Shown here: in pieces, positions 36,201-48,539 of the stretch
How the letters are laid out: each line of letters starts with the position of its first letter
Position numbering within the stretch: position 1 is the stretch's first letter
Assembly (NCBI GenBank): GCA_028023455.1
Contig: JAQFVV010012513.1
Span: 1 to 64,000 of the forward strand
Reading direction: 5' to 3'
DNA from: Epiperipatus broadwayi
Lineage: Eukaryota; Onychophora; Udeonychophora; Euonychophora; Peripatidae
Length of the DNA: 64,000 nucleotides
The notes under the pieces: generated by a model
The model's database searches: none
What the model saw: only the letters and a program-made list of their open reading frames with translations
What the model was told of the DNA's origin: nothing
Program-made: the position numbers and the translations under genes

Positions 36201-37026
36201 TTTTAAAAGGAGAGTAACAGTAGTGGACACAATTAAATTTGACAATTAAAATCTGATTTTTAATTGTCATTAACAATTTAAAAATTACGTAACATGATCT
36301 TAAATTAATGTGATTTGAAGCGATGAAATTTGATTTTTAAACAGAATTGAAAAATTAAAGACAAAAATAAGAATTTAATTTTTATTAGTTTTAATTACAT
36401 TTTGCTCAACAGTGGTGAGCCAATATCTTTTTATTATCGTAAGTCTAAGTTCTTATTTTTATTTTAAACTTTTAGTTTACTCTAATGGAGAGGAAAAACA
36501 CCCAAAAAATGAATTTCTTTGGAAACAAAAATATCAATTTTAGATTGCTTAGCGAAATGGAAGGATCAACAACGATTGGAAAATGTTTTAGTTTTATTTC
36601 CTTTTGACTTCATTTAAGGAGAAGCTACAGTACCTCACATCACATCATGACGAATCTGATGTCTCAAATAGCGATAATAATTAAAATACCATACATGTAT
36701 GAAACAAATGTAAATTATGCATAAAAATATATTGTTTTGAATAAAATTAAATACTGTAGTTAATAAAAAAAAGTAATAAAGTTTGTCTTGTATCAATTTT
36801 TTTCAAATATGAAATTTTTTATTAGTCATACTTTACTTTCTTATTTTTTTATGCAAATTTTAAAGTAATGATAGATTGTTGCTTTACTTTTATGCGATTT
36901 TTGGAAAATTACAGTTTGTATCCCCCATTTTTCAAGGTAAGGTAAGTCTATTTTTGTGTGATTTCTTTAGTGCACGTTTTCTGAGGTACCTATCTATCAC
37001 ATAAAATGAGACCCAGGTGTATATAT

Positions 37027-37440
37027 ATTTAAAATGTTTTTTTTAAGAATCCAAGATGGCCTTTTTGAAAGATTTGTATCTCGATAAGAAGTTAAATATA
37101 AATGTCAAATTAAAGTACTGATAAATTACCAAAACCTATTACTTTGGAATTTATATTAATTAATTAATAGAGTTCTACATTGTTAGATAAATTAAAAACT
37201 AATATAAAATTATACTGGAATCTCTATAGATCCTTATCGAGGTATAAACTTTCTAAAATTAGAAACAAGATATAATTTTCTTATGTGTCAGAGATCTGAA
37301 GAAAAATCATCTCAGGTAGTGCATAGTTCAAATATCGATGCTACTGTATAAATAGTGTTTTTTTTTTTAAAAAAAGAAGAGAAAGTTGAGAGTTGCTGAA
37401 GGTCTCCATGCTAGTCATGATGTTTATGGAGTAGTTTAAG
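37027..37440. other. Spacer with a diverged inverted repeat
   Basis: GATTTGTATCTCGATAAGAA near 37060 is roughly mirrored by TCCTTATCGAGGTATAAACT near 37210, a decayed palindrome of about 180 bp. Nothing else was recognised. Confidence 0.4.
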
Positions 37441-37562
37441 GGAAAATCGCCACCCATTCCTTCCTGGGACCTGAAATCTATTATGCTGCTGCCATAAACC
37501 GTCTTGAAAAATGCCACCCGCCATCAACATTCGCCCACACAATCATTCCGGGGAACATCAAG
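37441..37562 (+). CDS. Candidate exon of an unidentified gene
   Basis: This is a G+C-rich island in very AT-rich surroundings. After a possible acceptor (GTAGTTTAAG) the frame reads IATHSFLGPEIYYAAAINRL, then EKCHPPSTFAHTIIPGNIK, ending exactly at a good donor AAG/GTAAAT. The frame stays open from about 37441 to the TAA at 37614. The residue mix looks like real protein rather than an AT-rich chance ORF. The acceptor has a weak pyrimidine tract. I do not recognise the protein. It could instead be an element fragment. Confidence 0.4.
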
Positions 37563-38599
37563 GTAAATGCCGCAAGAGATCAAAATCCTGTACTACTGAT
37601 TTTAAAATATTCCTAAATAAATTATCACTAGAATAATTTTAACTTCTTTAAGTTTAAAATATGCAATTAAATTTATTATAAATACCTAATCGACTCTTTA
37701 ACTGTTTTCTTCTTAAATTATTTGTAAATTTTTGTCTTTCCTATAACTCAAGCTCACAATATATTTTTATTATTTGTTATAGAATATAAAAATGAAATTT
37801 ATTTGTTATGCTTATTTTAGTATAAAGTTTCATGCTTTGTTTTTTTTTTTTTTGACAAACTTCACTCGCAAGGATCAAAGAGGGTAATTTGCTAAAGAGT
37901 GAATTATATTCACAAAGGGAGAAGGGAGTTTAGCAAAGAAAGAATTAATTTTAAAATAAATTGTTCTATCTTTCTTGCAAGTGAGGTTATGCCAAATAGA
38001 TGTATATTAAAATATACTTACATCAATCGGTTAAATAGTTTTGCTATAGATTTCCCAGAATGGGATTCTATAATTTTAGATTTTGTTAAATTGAAATGAA
38101 ATAAAATGCTATATAGTTGACCTAGTAACAGCACTGCTGGAAAGCATCAGTTAATTATCTTCCCTCTTTTTTTTAAAGTTAAAAGTTAGGAAAGTGGGAA
38201 GGGGGAATCTATTCGAGAAATATTTTTCCTTATTCTATATATGTTTATCTTGTTAATTAAATAATTACATAAGGTAATTGGTTGTGTAGGTTGATCTCTA
38301 TGCAGTGTTAGATCATTTAAGGCTATTTAGTTATAATTATTTCACATTTCGTGATTATAATATATCGGGTTAATAAGGAATGCTCGGAGTAGTTTAGATA
38401 GACCTAAAACAGTCATTTATTTGTGTTAGGAGCTGACTCCTGGGTACGCATATGTCTGTGGACCAGAGAGTAATTGAGGTACAGTTGGATAGTCTACATG
38501 ATATCTGTGCAAGCAGACATGGGGCTCCCATAATTCCTATCTTCATTTGGTATTTGTTTTGCAACATGGTGGACGTACTGAACCCCTTTTCTTCATCAG

Positions 38600-38644
38600 A
38601 GTAGGCATGCCAATGTCTGTCAACCAGCTCGTATGACCCTACAG
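38600..38644 (+). CDS. Weak second candidate exon
   Basis: A strong acceptor (CCCCTTTTCTTCATCAG) precedes 45 bases that are open in phase 0 (SRHANVCQPARMTLQ) and end at CTACAG/GTGTTT. The phase is compatible with the upstream candidate exon. A different 50-codon ORF (38452-38604) overlaps the left side. Very short, so weak evidence. Confidence 0.2.
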
Positions 38645-38649
38645 GTGTT

Positions 38650-39800
38650 TTCTTTCATTTTGAATTCATCTGCTTATTAGCCTGACATTGTTTTGCTTTT
38701 ATTTTAATGCCTATCTAATACATAAGCCATAGAGAAACGATTCTACTCAAGAATCTTCGGTCTGAATAACCAATTCTTTTGTTTTAATTCATGATTAGTT
38801 AAAATCTTTTAATTTAGCTAATTCACATTATAGTTTTATAATGAATGATTTAGTTGAAAGTCCAAGTAATGTGGCTTGGGTGCTCGATAATTAACTGATC
38901 TATTTTTTTTATTATAATAGCTTATGGTTCTAAACACTGTGGGGTTATTTTAACGCTGTTCCAGTAAGGTCCTCTTATAAAATTAAAATGTTATTATAAT
39001 TAAGATTTAAAAGAAAAGTAAAACCAATCATTTTCTTTTCTTGTGTCATTTGAGTAAGAAGTCAAATCAATTTTATTATAATTGTTTTTTGTTTTTTTTT
39101 TTGTTTTTTGATATCAGTTTAATATATAATGTTTTGGAAATCTTTAAATAAGAAAGGAAATATTTATTCTTTTTATAAAATCAGTTTGTGAAATGTTAAA
39201 CACGCTGATTGATTACCTTGTAATAAATGTTAACGGAAAATTGAGATATATTCAAAATCCGTGGTCATTTAATTTGAATCCTTTTTTTTTTTGTCCTTTT
39301 TTAAAATAATATGAACAAATAAATCTGTGTAAACTAAATAAAGTAAAAGATAAGTGCTAATGTGAATGTGTCCTACAGGATGCGGTCTCATAAAAATCTG
39401 CTGTTTAATTATAAAATTAATGTAAAGAATGTTATCTTTAGTGAGCTTGAGTCAAATGTAAATTTGAAATCATTAAGAAGTTTCAAATATATATATCTAA
39501 AACTAAATGTCCAGTGTTTTCCAATCATTTCATTTACTTTTTATTTTAAGTAATATTTGATTTTAAGTTATATATATAATAAAATCACCCATGTTCTCAT
39601 TAGAAATACAATTAAAATGAATCTCATGCTTGACGGCTTGGCTCTGGGCCAGTGAAAGTAAAGGAATTCGATGTTATCATTGAGAAATGTTTTTGACCTG
39701 GGGATATAGGTAAATAGGGCAGAATCCACGATGTACCTGACTTATCTATCTTGTACATGGTCAGATTCGAGGTACCTTACCTGTATTCCAGTTTTTGTTG
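38650..39800. other. AT-rich spacer, no recognised content
   Basis: Only short low-complexity ORFs, such as 39362-39553 (63 codons, unrecognised), and T-rich runs were seen. Confidence 0.5.
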
Positions 39801-40440
39801 GATCGATAGACATTTTTCGACCGTTAATATATCCATTATTATTAAAGTATTGTATACTAATTAAACTAGAAATGCAATTTGGGAAACACTTACTACAAGT
39901 TGTTTTTATCATGGGATTAAAGTATGTATGGAGAATAATAGTGTCCCTAAGATTGATCAACCAGGCATATGTTCAGGGCTGCAGGGGATAGTGGTACCCT
40001 GCATTGAGATATCTTATTTCAATCAACAATACAATGTATATCTTATGTATTAATAAAATAGACTGAGAGACTGACTTTGGAGCAAATTCTTATACACAAA
40101 GCTAAAGCTTGTTTCTGAAATGAAGCACGCCAAGTTTCCAAATGTCTGATTGTTTGAACATTTTTATAAATGGGCAAATGGCTGATAATTTGTATTTAGA
40201 TAAGAATAAATCTTGTATATGTTATTTTCTTGTATTAAAAATTAAAGATTTTATTTATTTATTCACTTTTTTACTTACTGGAGAACCCACTCCATATTTG
40301 TGCCTAGTGCCTCAAAATCCAAAGGGTAACTTTGTAGAGGAATAGCAGTTACAAGCATATTTAATATATAATCTGTCATGAAAATGAATATTACAATAAC
40401 TTTTTAAAAATTAATTAATTATTAAAGTAGAAAAATAATT
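39800..40440. repeat. Dispersed repeat R, interrupted copy
   Basis: TTATTATTAAAGTATTGTAT and a GAAATGCAATTTGGGAAACA word match the R signature; the TTACAAGCATATTTAATATA word at 40350 continues it after about 370 bp of other sequence. The overlapping 86-codon plus-strand ORF (39731-39991) therefore lies in repeat DNA. Confidence 0.45.
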
Positions 40441-42480
40441 TTTTTTAAAATGGTTTAAGATTTTTTGATTTATGTTTATATATATATTGTAACAGTCAAG
40501 TTTGTACATTCGCGTAACAGAATTCAGAGTCCAAGCAAAAGAGACTGAAGCTGACCAGACTAGGACTGTGACATCCCCAGTCCGACCACACTTCAACTCG
40601 TAAGCCAATACTCCAAGACTCAAAACCCTACGAATGACCACCTTGAAATTACACGTAGCATACTCCTTTATTCGCGGCCGACATAGGTCAGGGAAAAACA
40701 ATGAGACTCATAATTAAATTACAAATTGATCATATCTAACGAATAGTTAACTTAATGGAGACCTTTAATAATGCATATTCTATACCATAATAATAAAGAG
40801 AATTGGATTGAATAATGAAACTGAGAGTGGACTAGGTTAATTACTAAAGTTTTAATTTCTTCAATAATAAGTTTTATCTAATATATATATCACAAAGTAC
40901 ATAACAAGTGGAAATGCACGCAGGCATTTAATGGCTGAAGAGTTTTAAGTATGCTCTTCGGACAGATTCTTTTATCAGATTAATAAATAAATTTACATTT
41001 AAATAGGATGAATACAACAATTATTCATCTTATGAATTCATGAAAGCCATAGATTGCTTTTGATATGTTAGAATTTGAATGCAACTATTTTATGGATATA
41101 TATATATATATATAATAAATGCACGCAGGCATTTAAATAAATAGCTTATCACTACACCATGTCTATTGTGTAACATATGCAGACTCCTCTTGATGTGTGG
41201 CTGAATACTAATAATTAAACTAAACCTTGGTCAACACTTACTGTAGACATTTTTCGTCTGTTTATATTTATTTATTTAGCCTAAATAGGACTGCAATAAC
41301 TTATATTGACCGGACTTTTAATAATATTTCAGACAATTGCTGAAAAAACTAAAATAGGGAGGTAGAGTTGGCTGCTCTGGATGTACTAATGCACTATAGC
41401 CCCTGCAATATAATAATAAAGTCGCTCTGCAGATGGATTGGTAGATCAAGGGTTTCTGCGACCAATGCCGGTACCCTGAAAACAGATCGTTAAGCTGCAT
41501 GAAAAGGAACAAATAGTTCAAAAAGGTGGGGGACTTATGTACTAACCTGGCCTTAAACTCAGACTTCATGACTGCTCTACCCTATGAGAGGAAGATTTGC
41601 TAGCTTAACCGAGGCTCCATCTTATTTACGTAAATATACGTGGCAGCAAAATGAGAAAATATTAAAGTGAATGAATCACATCTGCCAAGCAGAGCATTTT
41701 ATAAAATTTAATATTCTATACGCAAGAACAATAGCTTATTAGCTTAATCAAATAGAAACCAACTCTTAGGTAGCATGATAAAATATATGCTATAGACGGG
41801 AATAATTACAGATAATCTTTGTTGTTCCAGCGAACTCTAATTTGTTATTGATCAAATGACAAGTATTTAAAAAGAGGGGAAAGTATATTTGATGGGGTTT
41901 ATTAAATAACTTAAATGGCAAATATACTTATAAATATTTATCAAGGTTAGTCTATTTCTTAGTATTTAAAAATTAAATCTCACTAAAATAAGCCACATTG
42001 CAAAACTTTACAATCAAACAATTATCAAAAAAAATATTAAATAATAACGAGCGAGTCATTATTATTTTTTTAAGAGGGTTTCGAAACAGCGTACAGAAAT
42101 AAAATTATAAACAATTACGTGAAGAGGTTTTAATTAATCTCTTCTTGAAATATTAAAATTTAGTATTCGCTGTTTCAAAGTGTCAGCATATCACAAAGTA
42201 AATATAACAAATATTAAAAACTATATGATAAAAAAAATAACTAGAGACATGACTGCAGTGATAGTTTAAAGTAGAAACATTAATTAATTTCTTAAGGAAG
42301 GAAATTTTAAAAGCAAGTGAATCATTTACAGATTTTAAAACAATAAAAGAAAAGCTTTAACATTAAAAATATATTGAGTGGTTAGTTAGCTAACTAGAAT
42401 TTAAAAGGTAGTATGAAATTATACATAAAATATATGGAAAATATACAGAGCTCTGCAGTTTAAAATGATTTACCGGTATT
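40440..42480. other. Unassigned DNA with an LTR-like start
   Basis: At 40488, directly after a TA run, TGTAACAGTCAAGTTTGTAC resembles the starts of the other LTRs here. A G+C-richer stretch to 40700 follows (GAGTCCAAGC, CGGCCGACATAGG). A possible opposite end, ATACATTACA, lies at about 43451, but no target duplication or second LTR was found. The word ATGCACGCAGGCATTTAA occurs twice (40913 and 41121). Confidence 0.3.
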
Positions 42481-42760
42481 AGTAGGTGCTTGAGCTGGAG
42501 CTTGGTGAGTTTCCTGGGCGGCTTGCAGCATGCTCTTCTTTTATGGGTGGTATGTAGGTATTATAGCAGCATTCTTCTTCTTTTCAGTTAGATGGTATAT
42601 ATTATAGTGGCATTTTTCTTCTTTTTCGGTTAGATGGTAGATGTTATAGCGGCAATCTTGGTTATAAACGGTGTCGGATGGAAATGAACCCGTTGCCTCC
42701 TTACGGAGTGGCAGCTAAGATGGCCACACTAGCCGGACATCTCAGTTCAAAACTAGATTT
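42480..42760. repeat. G+C-richer patch with ~42-bp tandem repeats
   Basis: The word TAGATGGTAnATnTTATAG recurs at 42590 and 42632, with a weaker copy near 42548, separated by pyrimidine-rich TTCTTCTTTTTC sequence. After it, the stretch GGAAATGAACCCGTTGCCTC is unusually G+C-rich. No frame was recognised. Confidence 0.5.
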
Positions 42761-43940
42761 GATTGTTTAAATATAAAATGCCCTTCAAAATGGAGTCTCT
42801 TCTCAGTATATAGATCTCAGTCAGTCTATCTTCCCGCTCAAAATATGGCCCATTTATATCTTTTTCTAATCAGGTTAACACCTTTAAGAATTTTTCTTTG
42901 CTTCATGATTACATTTTTTAATTAATTTTGTTAACATACAATCTGATTCCAAATATGCTGATAAGTTTCTGAGGTGTTATAACGTTTTCCTTAATTCCAT
43001 TTAATTAAATTCTAAAAACATGTAATTTTGATCTTAAATATTTGATAAACTATTAAAGTATTTCAGTTATAACTTTTTTTGGTTATTTTGTAAAACTATT
43101 TTGCCATAAACAATCTTAATTAGCTAAATCCAAAAATAAATTAAACGTTTATATCTGACCTGATGCAATTTTAATTAGCCAGATTTTAAAATGACTTTTT
43201 TTTTTAACTTGACCAAAGGTAGGTGCGGTCACTAATTAAATACTTGTTTACGACAAATCTGTTTCTAACCAACTTTTAATTCTAAGAACAAAAATAACAC
43301 TTAATTTTTAAAGAAGACTTCTCAGCACATTTGAAAGAAAACCTTTTTAACATTTTTAAATAAACATTTTAAAATATTTTCATCTTTTAACATTTTAAAT
43401 ATATAACACATTTTAATGTTTTAAATCACGCCACCCCTATATACATTACACATATAGGTTGGATTATATATCCACATACGAATTAAAATAATAAATTTAT
43501 TAATAAATTGAACCCTATCATTATTTAACATAATAAAAGCATTTTATTAAAATAAACAGGATATTAATAATAATACGCTATAATTCTATCAAACCTATCT
43601 AATTATAGCTTCCTTTCGTATGTAAATATATAATGCTGTTCAGACAGCCATGACAGCAAATTGTAGTTTTATTTTACATATTATAGTTTAAATGAGATTC
43701 GAATCTAACACAGACAAGTGGGCTACTAGATTGATAATGAAACGGCAAGGGATTAGGAGGTTCCCATTTCAATATATATATATATATATATATTCTCATA
43801 GATAAATGATGAATTCATATTATAGCTAAATAGCTGACATTTCAGTACAATAACAAGTACTTTCCTCAGAGCTTCATTCTCATATCATAAGAATGCGTGT
43901 GGTGAGATTTAAGATTGTTATTTTTTTTCTTTATTATTTT
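42760..43940. other. AT-rich spacer
   Basis: No gene was found. A B-box-like AGATTCGAATCTC lies on the minus strand at about 43697, without a clear A box. A (TA)n run is at 43771-43792. A CTCTGAGGAAAGTACTTG-like word on the minus strand at 43870 resembles the CTGAAGAAG motif of the palindromes. Confidence 0.4.
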
Positions 43941-43949
43941 CTTCTTATT

Positions 43950-44680
43950 GTCAAATTCTACTGGTTGAGAAATTTTAAAAAATATTTTACTCCTCCAATA
44001 GCTTTTTCCAAATATTGTTAACTTTCTTTAATTCACACTTTTCATTTCTGCTCTTAGGCCTTTTAAAAATTTCTATAGCTTCTCTTAGCAGTCTCTGATT
44101 ATATTGTTCAATTTTTGCTAGAACATATTTTTTATTAAAATTGATGTCATGCTTAATTAATTTAATATATGAATAAATGGCTGATGAACTAGAGTTTTAT
44201 CTAATTGCCAAAATGTGTTCTTCCTTTCTTATGTTTATTCTAAGATTGATGTGTACAATGTATGATTATAAACAAATTCCACATGGAATTTCATATACAC
44301 CATGACACTCCAAAGGAATTTTTTCTTTAGGATGTGGAAATACCTCATTCATTTTTTTAAATGTAGTGTAAATTGTGTTGATATTATTTTTCTTTAAAAC
44401 ATTACCAGTTTTATCAGTTACTCCTTTTTATATATGGTAGAACAGTCTTAATTTTTAAAGTATCAAAATCTTTTTTCCTATTATACTAGAAATTTCTATT
44501 AATAATCCTGTGATCAAAACTGTTATGAGTTTTAGTAGCATAGATATCTTTGTGAAAATGGCTATCATCAGAAAATCTCATAGTCATATCTAACAATGCC
44601 TTTGCCATTGAAAACGATTGGGCTGGATGGTGATGAGAAGAAATATATATATATATGGAAAGCAAACCCACACAGGGAGA
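43950..44680 (-). pseudogene. Penelope-like element: RT end plus GIY-YIG endonuclease
   Basis: On the minus strand the frame begins with SSHHHPAQSFSMAKALLDMT and RFSDDSHFHKDI, like the segment after the RT core in Penelope-like elements. After a frame break it reads KIPLECHGVYEIPCGIC (the GIY-type GVYxIPC box), then INIRKEEHILAI, and ends YVLAKIEQYNQRLLREAIEI then FKRPKSRNE. This order of a GVYxIPCxxC box, an RxxEH segment and an xRxxREAxEI segment is typical of the Penelope-type GIY-YIG domain. The YIG half is damaged and stops are present. Only the 3' part was identified. Confidence 0.75.
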
Positions 44681-44689
44681 TATTTACAT

Positions 44690-46100
44690 TCTTCTTCTTT
44701 GATAAGAAAAAATGAAACTAAGGAAACTGAGTACATCTTATCACTAGGATAAATTTGCTTAGAAAGAAAGTCAAACAAAGTTCGTAATGACTGATACTGT
44801 AAAAATCCTAATATGCGAGAGAAGGTAATTAGGAGTTGCAAAAGATTTCAACTTAAGCATCATGCCAGACTTTGTGATATAACGACCATAATGACTTTCA
44901 CCAAAAGCAAAAACTGAGAATTCAGGACAGTTAAAAACTTGCAACTTAGATTTAAAATGATAAAAAAGAAGATAACATGTTGGTTTCTGTGTAAAAAAGT
45001 TTATCCACAATAACTGAAGAAGGAACAGCCTTTTTACTTTTATAAAAACAATCCCAGCAAATGTACTATTTGACCAGTTATAAGGTTGAGCTAAGAAGAT
45101 TTTGGTCTTGTTAGTAGCAAGATACTCAGCCAAAATAGATTGATTATGTTTATAGTTGTATTTGAGATATAATAGAAGGAACAGATGTGGGGTCACAAGA
45201 AGTGGCTTTCAATTTCAAATTAAAAACATCAAGTTCCATGACTAAAGCTAAGGTGATTTGTTTTACTAGTGTAATGTCTAATGTCTGATTGGATCATATT
45301 GGTAAAAGAGAACCAAGTTGTAGTAGGTTGTGAAAAAAGAATATCAATCTTCCTAAAATGAATGTAAATATCTGAGATGACTGCCTCCAAAAATGTAGCT
45401 TTAAGCAATACTCTTAACATATCAGTGTAGTTAAGAACAAGTTGTGTATAAAGATCAATACCAATTTGCATGGTGAAGGCCAAGTGATCAGAAAAAATAA
45501 CTATTCCGAAAAGTGGATTAACCATAAAGTGTAGATCAGATAAATAAGAGTTGAATATTTTAAAAGTATAGAAAGAAAAGGTATTATTAGAGGAAAAAAC
45601 CTTTCACTATTCATCAGTTTACAATTAATAAAGTGGAGATATTTAGCTATAAAAACATTAAAAGGCATATTAAAGTCACCAGAAAGTAGAATAGGAAAAG
45701 AGTTGGATGAAATGAAATAAGATTAGTATGGCATGGAAGTTAATGTATAAGAGTGGGTCTATTATATAAATAAAGATAAATAATGTTCATTCTAAATGCA
45801 GCCTGGTGAAAAGTAATGTCAATGATGTTTTTAATCAAGATAAAATGATGTTAAAAGAATCAAATGATGCTTTATGATGAATTAAAACATCAACTGCTGC
45901 AGTTGGATTGTTGGAAGTGGAAAACTGTAAAAACCCAAATTTCCCAAGATATCTAATAAAACTGGTAGTATCAGAATGTGTATAAAGTTTAGTTTATGAG
46001 AAGTAAGTAATCTGAGGAGAAAATTGAGATATTCAATTGCCAAAATGAAATCGCCATTTCAGAAAGTCCATACCCCTCACATGGTTACTGGTAATATTCA
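44690..46100 (-). pseudogene. LINE ORF2 remnant with APE-type endonuclease
   Basis: On the minus strand, FIRYLGKFGFLQFSTSNNPT and AAVDVLIHHKASFDSF (about 45985-45850) look like the mid part of a LINE endonuclease, followed by LLSGDFNMPFNVF (the GDFN box, about 45700) and a SDHLAF-like end near 45490. The next open piece (45196-44771) includes NQSILAEYLATNKTKIFLAQ, which resembles the first endonuclease motif and so may come from a second element. Frames are broken. Together with the ORF1 remnant just upstream it probably formed one I/Jockey-like LINE. Confidence 0.6.
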
Positions 46101-46416
46101 GATGCATAAATTACACTATTTAAATACAAAGGAATAAGGAGCTTTAAATTTCACAAAGACTAATAAACAATTAATTAAAGCGGCAATACAATCTGTACAG
46201 AAGCCATAGAGGAACACAGAAGTAAAACAATGCATAAGAACAGATAACCTGGCATTAAAAATAAGCAATGACCCAAATCAAAAACAAGCATAACATAAAA
46301 GAGCATAAAACCTGAGGAGTAACATACATAAATAAAATACTATATTTAGAATAAAAAATTCTAATAGATAAAAACAAAAGCAGTATCAAATATGCAATAA
46401 AACAAAAACCATGATT

Positions 46417-48300
46417 TCATTTCACATTGATAGACTCACTCTCAATGAGAAGCAAATCACAGATCATGATCAACTTGACACCATCACCTATAGCCACATT
46501 AGAAGAACCATTATTCATCTTCTGGATCCTGGGTCCACACTTATTAGTGTCCATTCCATCAAAGAATACTTTCTGTTTTGGTGATAAGAATACAACTGTA
46601 GCCATTGTCTGACTCATCCAATGATGATCTCTAGACGCCCTGGGTTTTATGAGAGGACCAGCTTCAAACAGTGCTAGGAACTTCAATTTTACTCTTTTCA
46701 AATCAGATTATACTTGGGAGTGATCTTAGCATCAGAACTAAGGTTATCTTTTATCTTTTTTCTTCTGCCTTGTTTTCCTTTTTTTAGACATTTGAACTCC
46801 TCTAAATTCATCAGAAGATAAGATACCATTTGCCTGAGCTAGTTCAGATTCACTTTCAACACCAATGACATGGATTCCTATTTGTGAAAACCAGACAGTT
46901 TTTGAAGATGATGATATGTCAAAACTGTAAAGAGTTGCCATAAATAGGGATAGGTAATTGTTGAGAGGTAGACTGTGGCAAACTTTTGTAACATTAATGA
47001 CTTTTGGACATTTTCATCAAACACTTTTGACAAAATCTTGAAGGGCAATCTTAACAATATGGATTCTTGCATTGCAAAAGAAACATTGAAGTGAAACTCC
47101 TCTAAAGGTTATTATTAATGGAGAAGTATCAATAGTATGAAGAGTTCGGATGTCAGTTGTCAAAATTCCTTTTTTAAATATTATATTAAATGTGGCTATA
47201 TTGATTAACACTGGAATACAAACCCTTTTCTCCAGCAAGTGTTTGGAATTTGAAATGGTTCCAAACTTATTAAACAGAAGCTGAAGTTTAGTATCACTAA
47301 AATTCATGTAATAATTTTTAAATTTTTTTTCTCATGTGTCATAGCATCAGCCGGAAAGCGAACCCGCTAATCAGGGACAACTGCTTCTAAAGCAGCTGTC
47401 GCTGACCTCTTGACCATCAATGCTTGACAACAATTTTTAATTTGATCAATAAGCAACAGAAGCTATCAATATCAATGTAACACAACAACTTGTTATTTAA
47501 AAAAATGTTTTTTTTTTAAAAAAATCCCTTTGAATAGCATGATGGAATTTCACATTGATGTATCCTTCCTAGGATGCAGGAAAACATTGTAAATAATGTT
47601 TAATATTTTTTTCCCTATAAGCATTGCATAAAATTCTTTTCTAATGGAAACTTAAAAAGCTCATAATCGGCATTTGTAACTGTAATAATGAGAGTCCTAA
47701 CATTATGAAACTTTTAAAAGACTTAAGCAAAATTAAATGTTTGTATATTCTTCATGTTGTTGAACAATAGGCATAGAGTCAGAATTGGATTCATTTGTAG
47801 ATATATATTTTTAAATCATCAATTAAATATATCATTTTCATCAATTTGTGAATCCTCAAAATTTAATTGAGGTTTCGAAATTTGCAACACATTTGTGTAA
47901 CTATTTTTTTATTTTGAATTCCGACAGGAGATTTAGCATATGGCAAGTCGAATTCACTATTTTCAAAATAAATTAAAATATTATTATTAATATGAACTGA
48001 TTTGCAAAGACTTGGATCAGATTTTGAAGAATTAATTAAATTAATATCGCTAACATTACTAACACACAAAACTGGAAAGCCCTTTATGTTCTTAATGTCA
48101 CTCCCTAATGAATTAGAAATTAGTATTTTCTTACACAATTTGATGTCATCTTCTTATTAGCTGAAAACTTGGCGTGGATATTTGGTTCATTGAAGGTAAT
48201 CCATAGAATGTCTTAGTAATGCAGATACTTCACCACCATTTGAAAGTACTGAATCTTCCATAATGGCGAACGTGTCAACGCTGCTCATAGTCATTACAAA
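46417..48300 (-). pseudogene. LINE ORF1 remnant (gag-like, zinc knuckle)
   Basis: The piece at 47307-47017 reads MNFSDTKLQLLFNKFGTISN then LEKRVCIPVLINIATFNIIF and VSLQCFFCNARIH. That is the usual order in I/Jockey ORF1: an RRM-like fold, then the first CCHC knuckle (its last Cys is lost). A basic segment SKKRKTRQKKKDKR follows in 46941-46744, and a final open piece ends at 46417. The N-terminal part (48138-47863) lies upstream. A tRNA-like SINE head at 47343-47424 interrupts it. Confidence 0.6.
47320..47430 (-). repeat. tRNA-derived SINE or tRNA pseudogene
   Basis: On the minus strand, 47424-47343 (82 nt) can fold like a class II tRNA. AGCATTG pairs with TGATGCT (five Watson-Crick and two G-T pairs). 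An anticodon arm GCTGC-TTTAGAA-GCAGT would place UAG (Leu-like) in the loop. The B-box-like GGTTCGCTTTCC has one extra base. A following TATGACACATGAGAAAAAAA tail resembles the tail at 62.65 kb, so a SINE is more likely than a working tRNA. Confidence 0.6.
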
Positions 48301-48539
48301 AGAAGAAAATATCTTTGCAGATATTTATTTATCTAGCTCAATTAACAGCTAAATAGAAAGAGAGGAGCTTCCAGTTCAATCCAAAACAGATCAGACTAAC
48401 AAACTCCAAGATTTTGATTACTTATATATAATTTTTTGTTGTTTTTCCATCTTGAATATGAATATTTAATCATAAAATTCATAAGGATTATTATATGAAT
48501 TATGTTTATGTGTACAAATTCCCATCAAAGAGTTACATA

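Larger units (their letters stand above)
34751..37024. mobile_element. pogo/Tigger-like DNA transposon remnant
   Basis: Inverted ends: the left reads TATACATCCAGG then TCTCATTTTATGTG (34751-34778), and the right is the reverse complement of TATATACACCTGGGTCTCAT then TTTATGTG. TATGCGAT-like words near both ends (34850 and 36893) and GTATCCCCCATTTTTC near the right end are like the sub-terminal sequences of pogo/Tigger elements. No transposase frame survives; a short MERKNTQKMNFFG frame at 36485 is too small to judge. The TA-rich flanks fit TA target use. It contains a 51-bp tandem pair, a 150-bp duplicated monomer and a nested MITE. Confidence 0.55.

Noticed and set aside
38452-38604. 50-codon ORF beginning MSVDQRVIEVQ
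   Set aside because: Short, no recognised motif, and the strong splice acceptor lies inside its end; kept only as context for the candidate exon.
39731-39991. 86-codon plus-strand ORF (and its antisense partner)
   Set aside because: It overlaps a copy of dispersed repeat R and has a low-complexity hydrophobic makeup; other R copies do not keep the frame.
40488-43451. Possible ~3 kb solo LTR (TGTAACAG...ATTACA)
   Set aside because: Termini resemble LTR ends, but no matching target duplication, second LTR, promoter pair or interior was found.
43690-43710. tRNA gene suggested by AGATTCGAATCTC
   Set aside because: Only a B-box-like word is present; no A box or cloverleaf was found.
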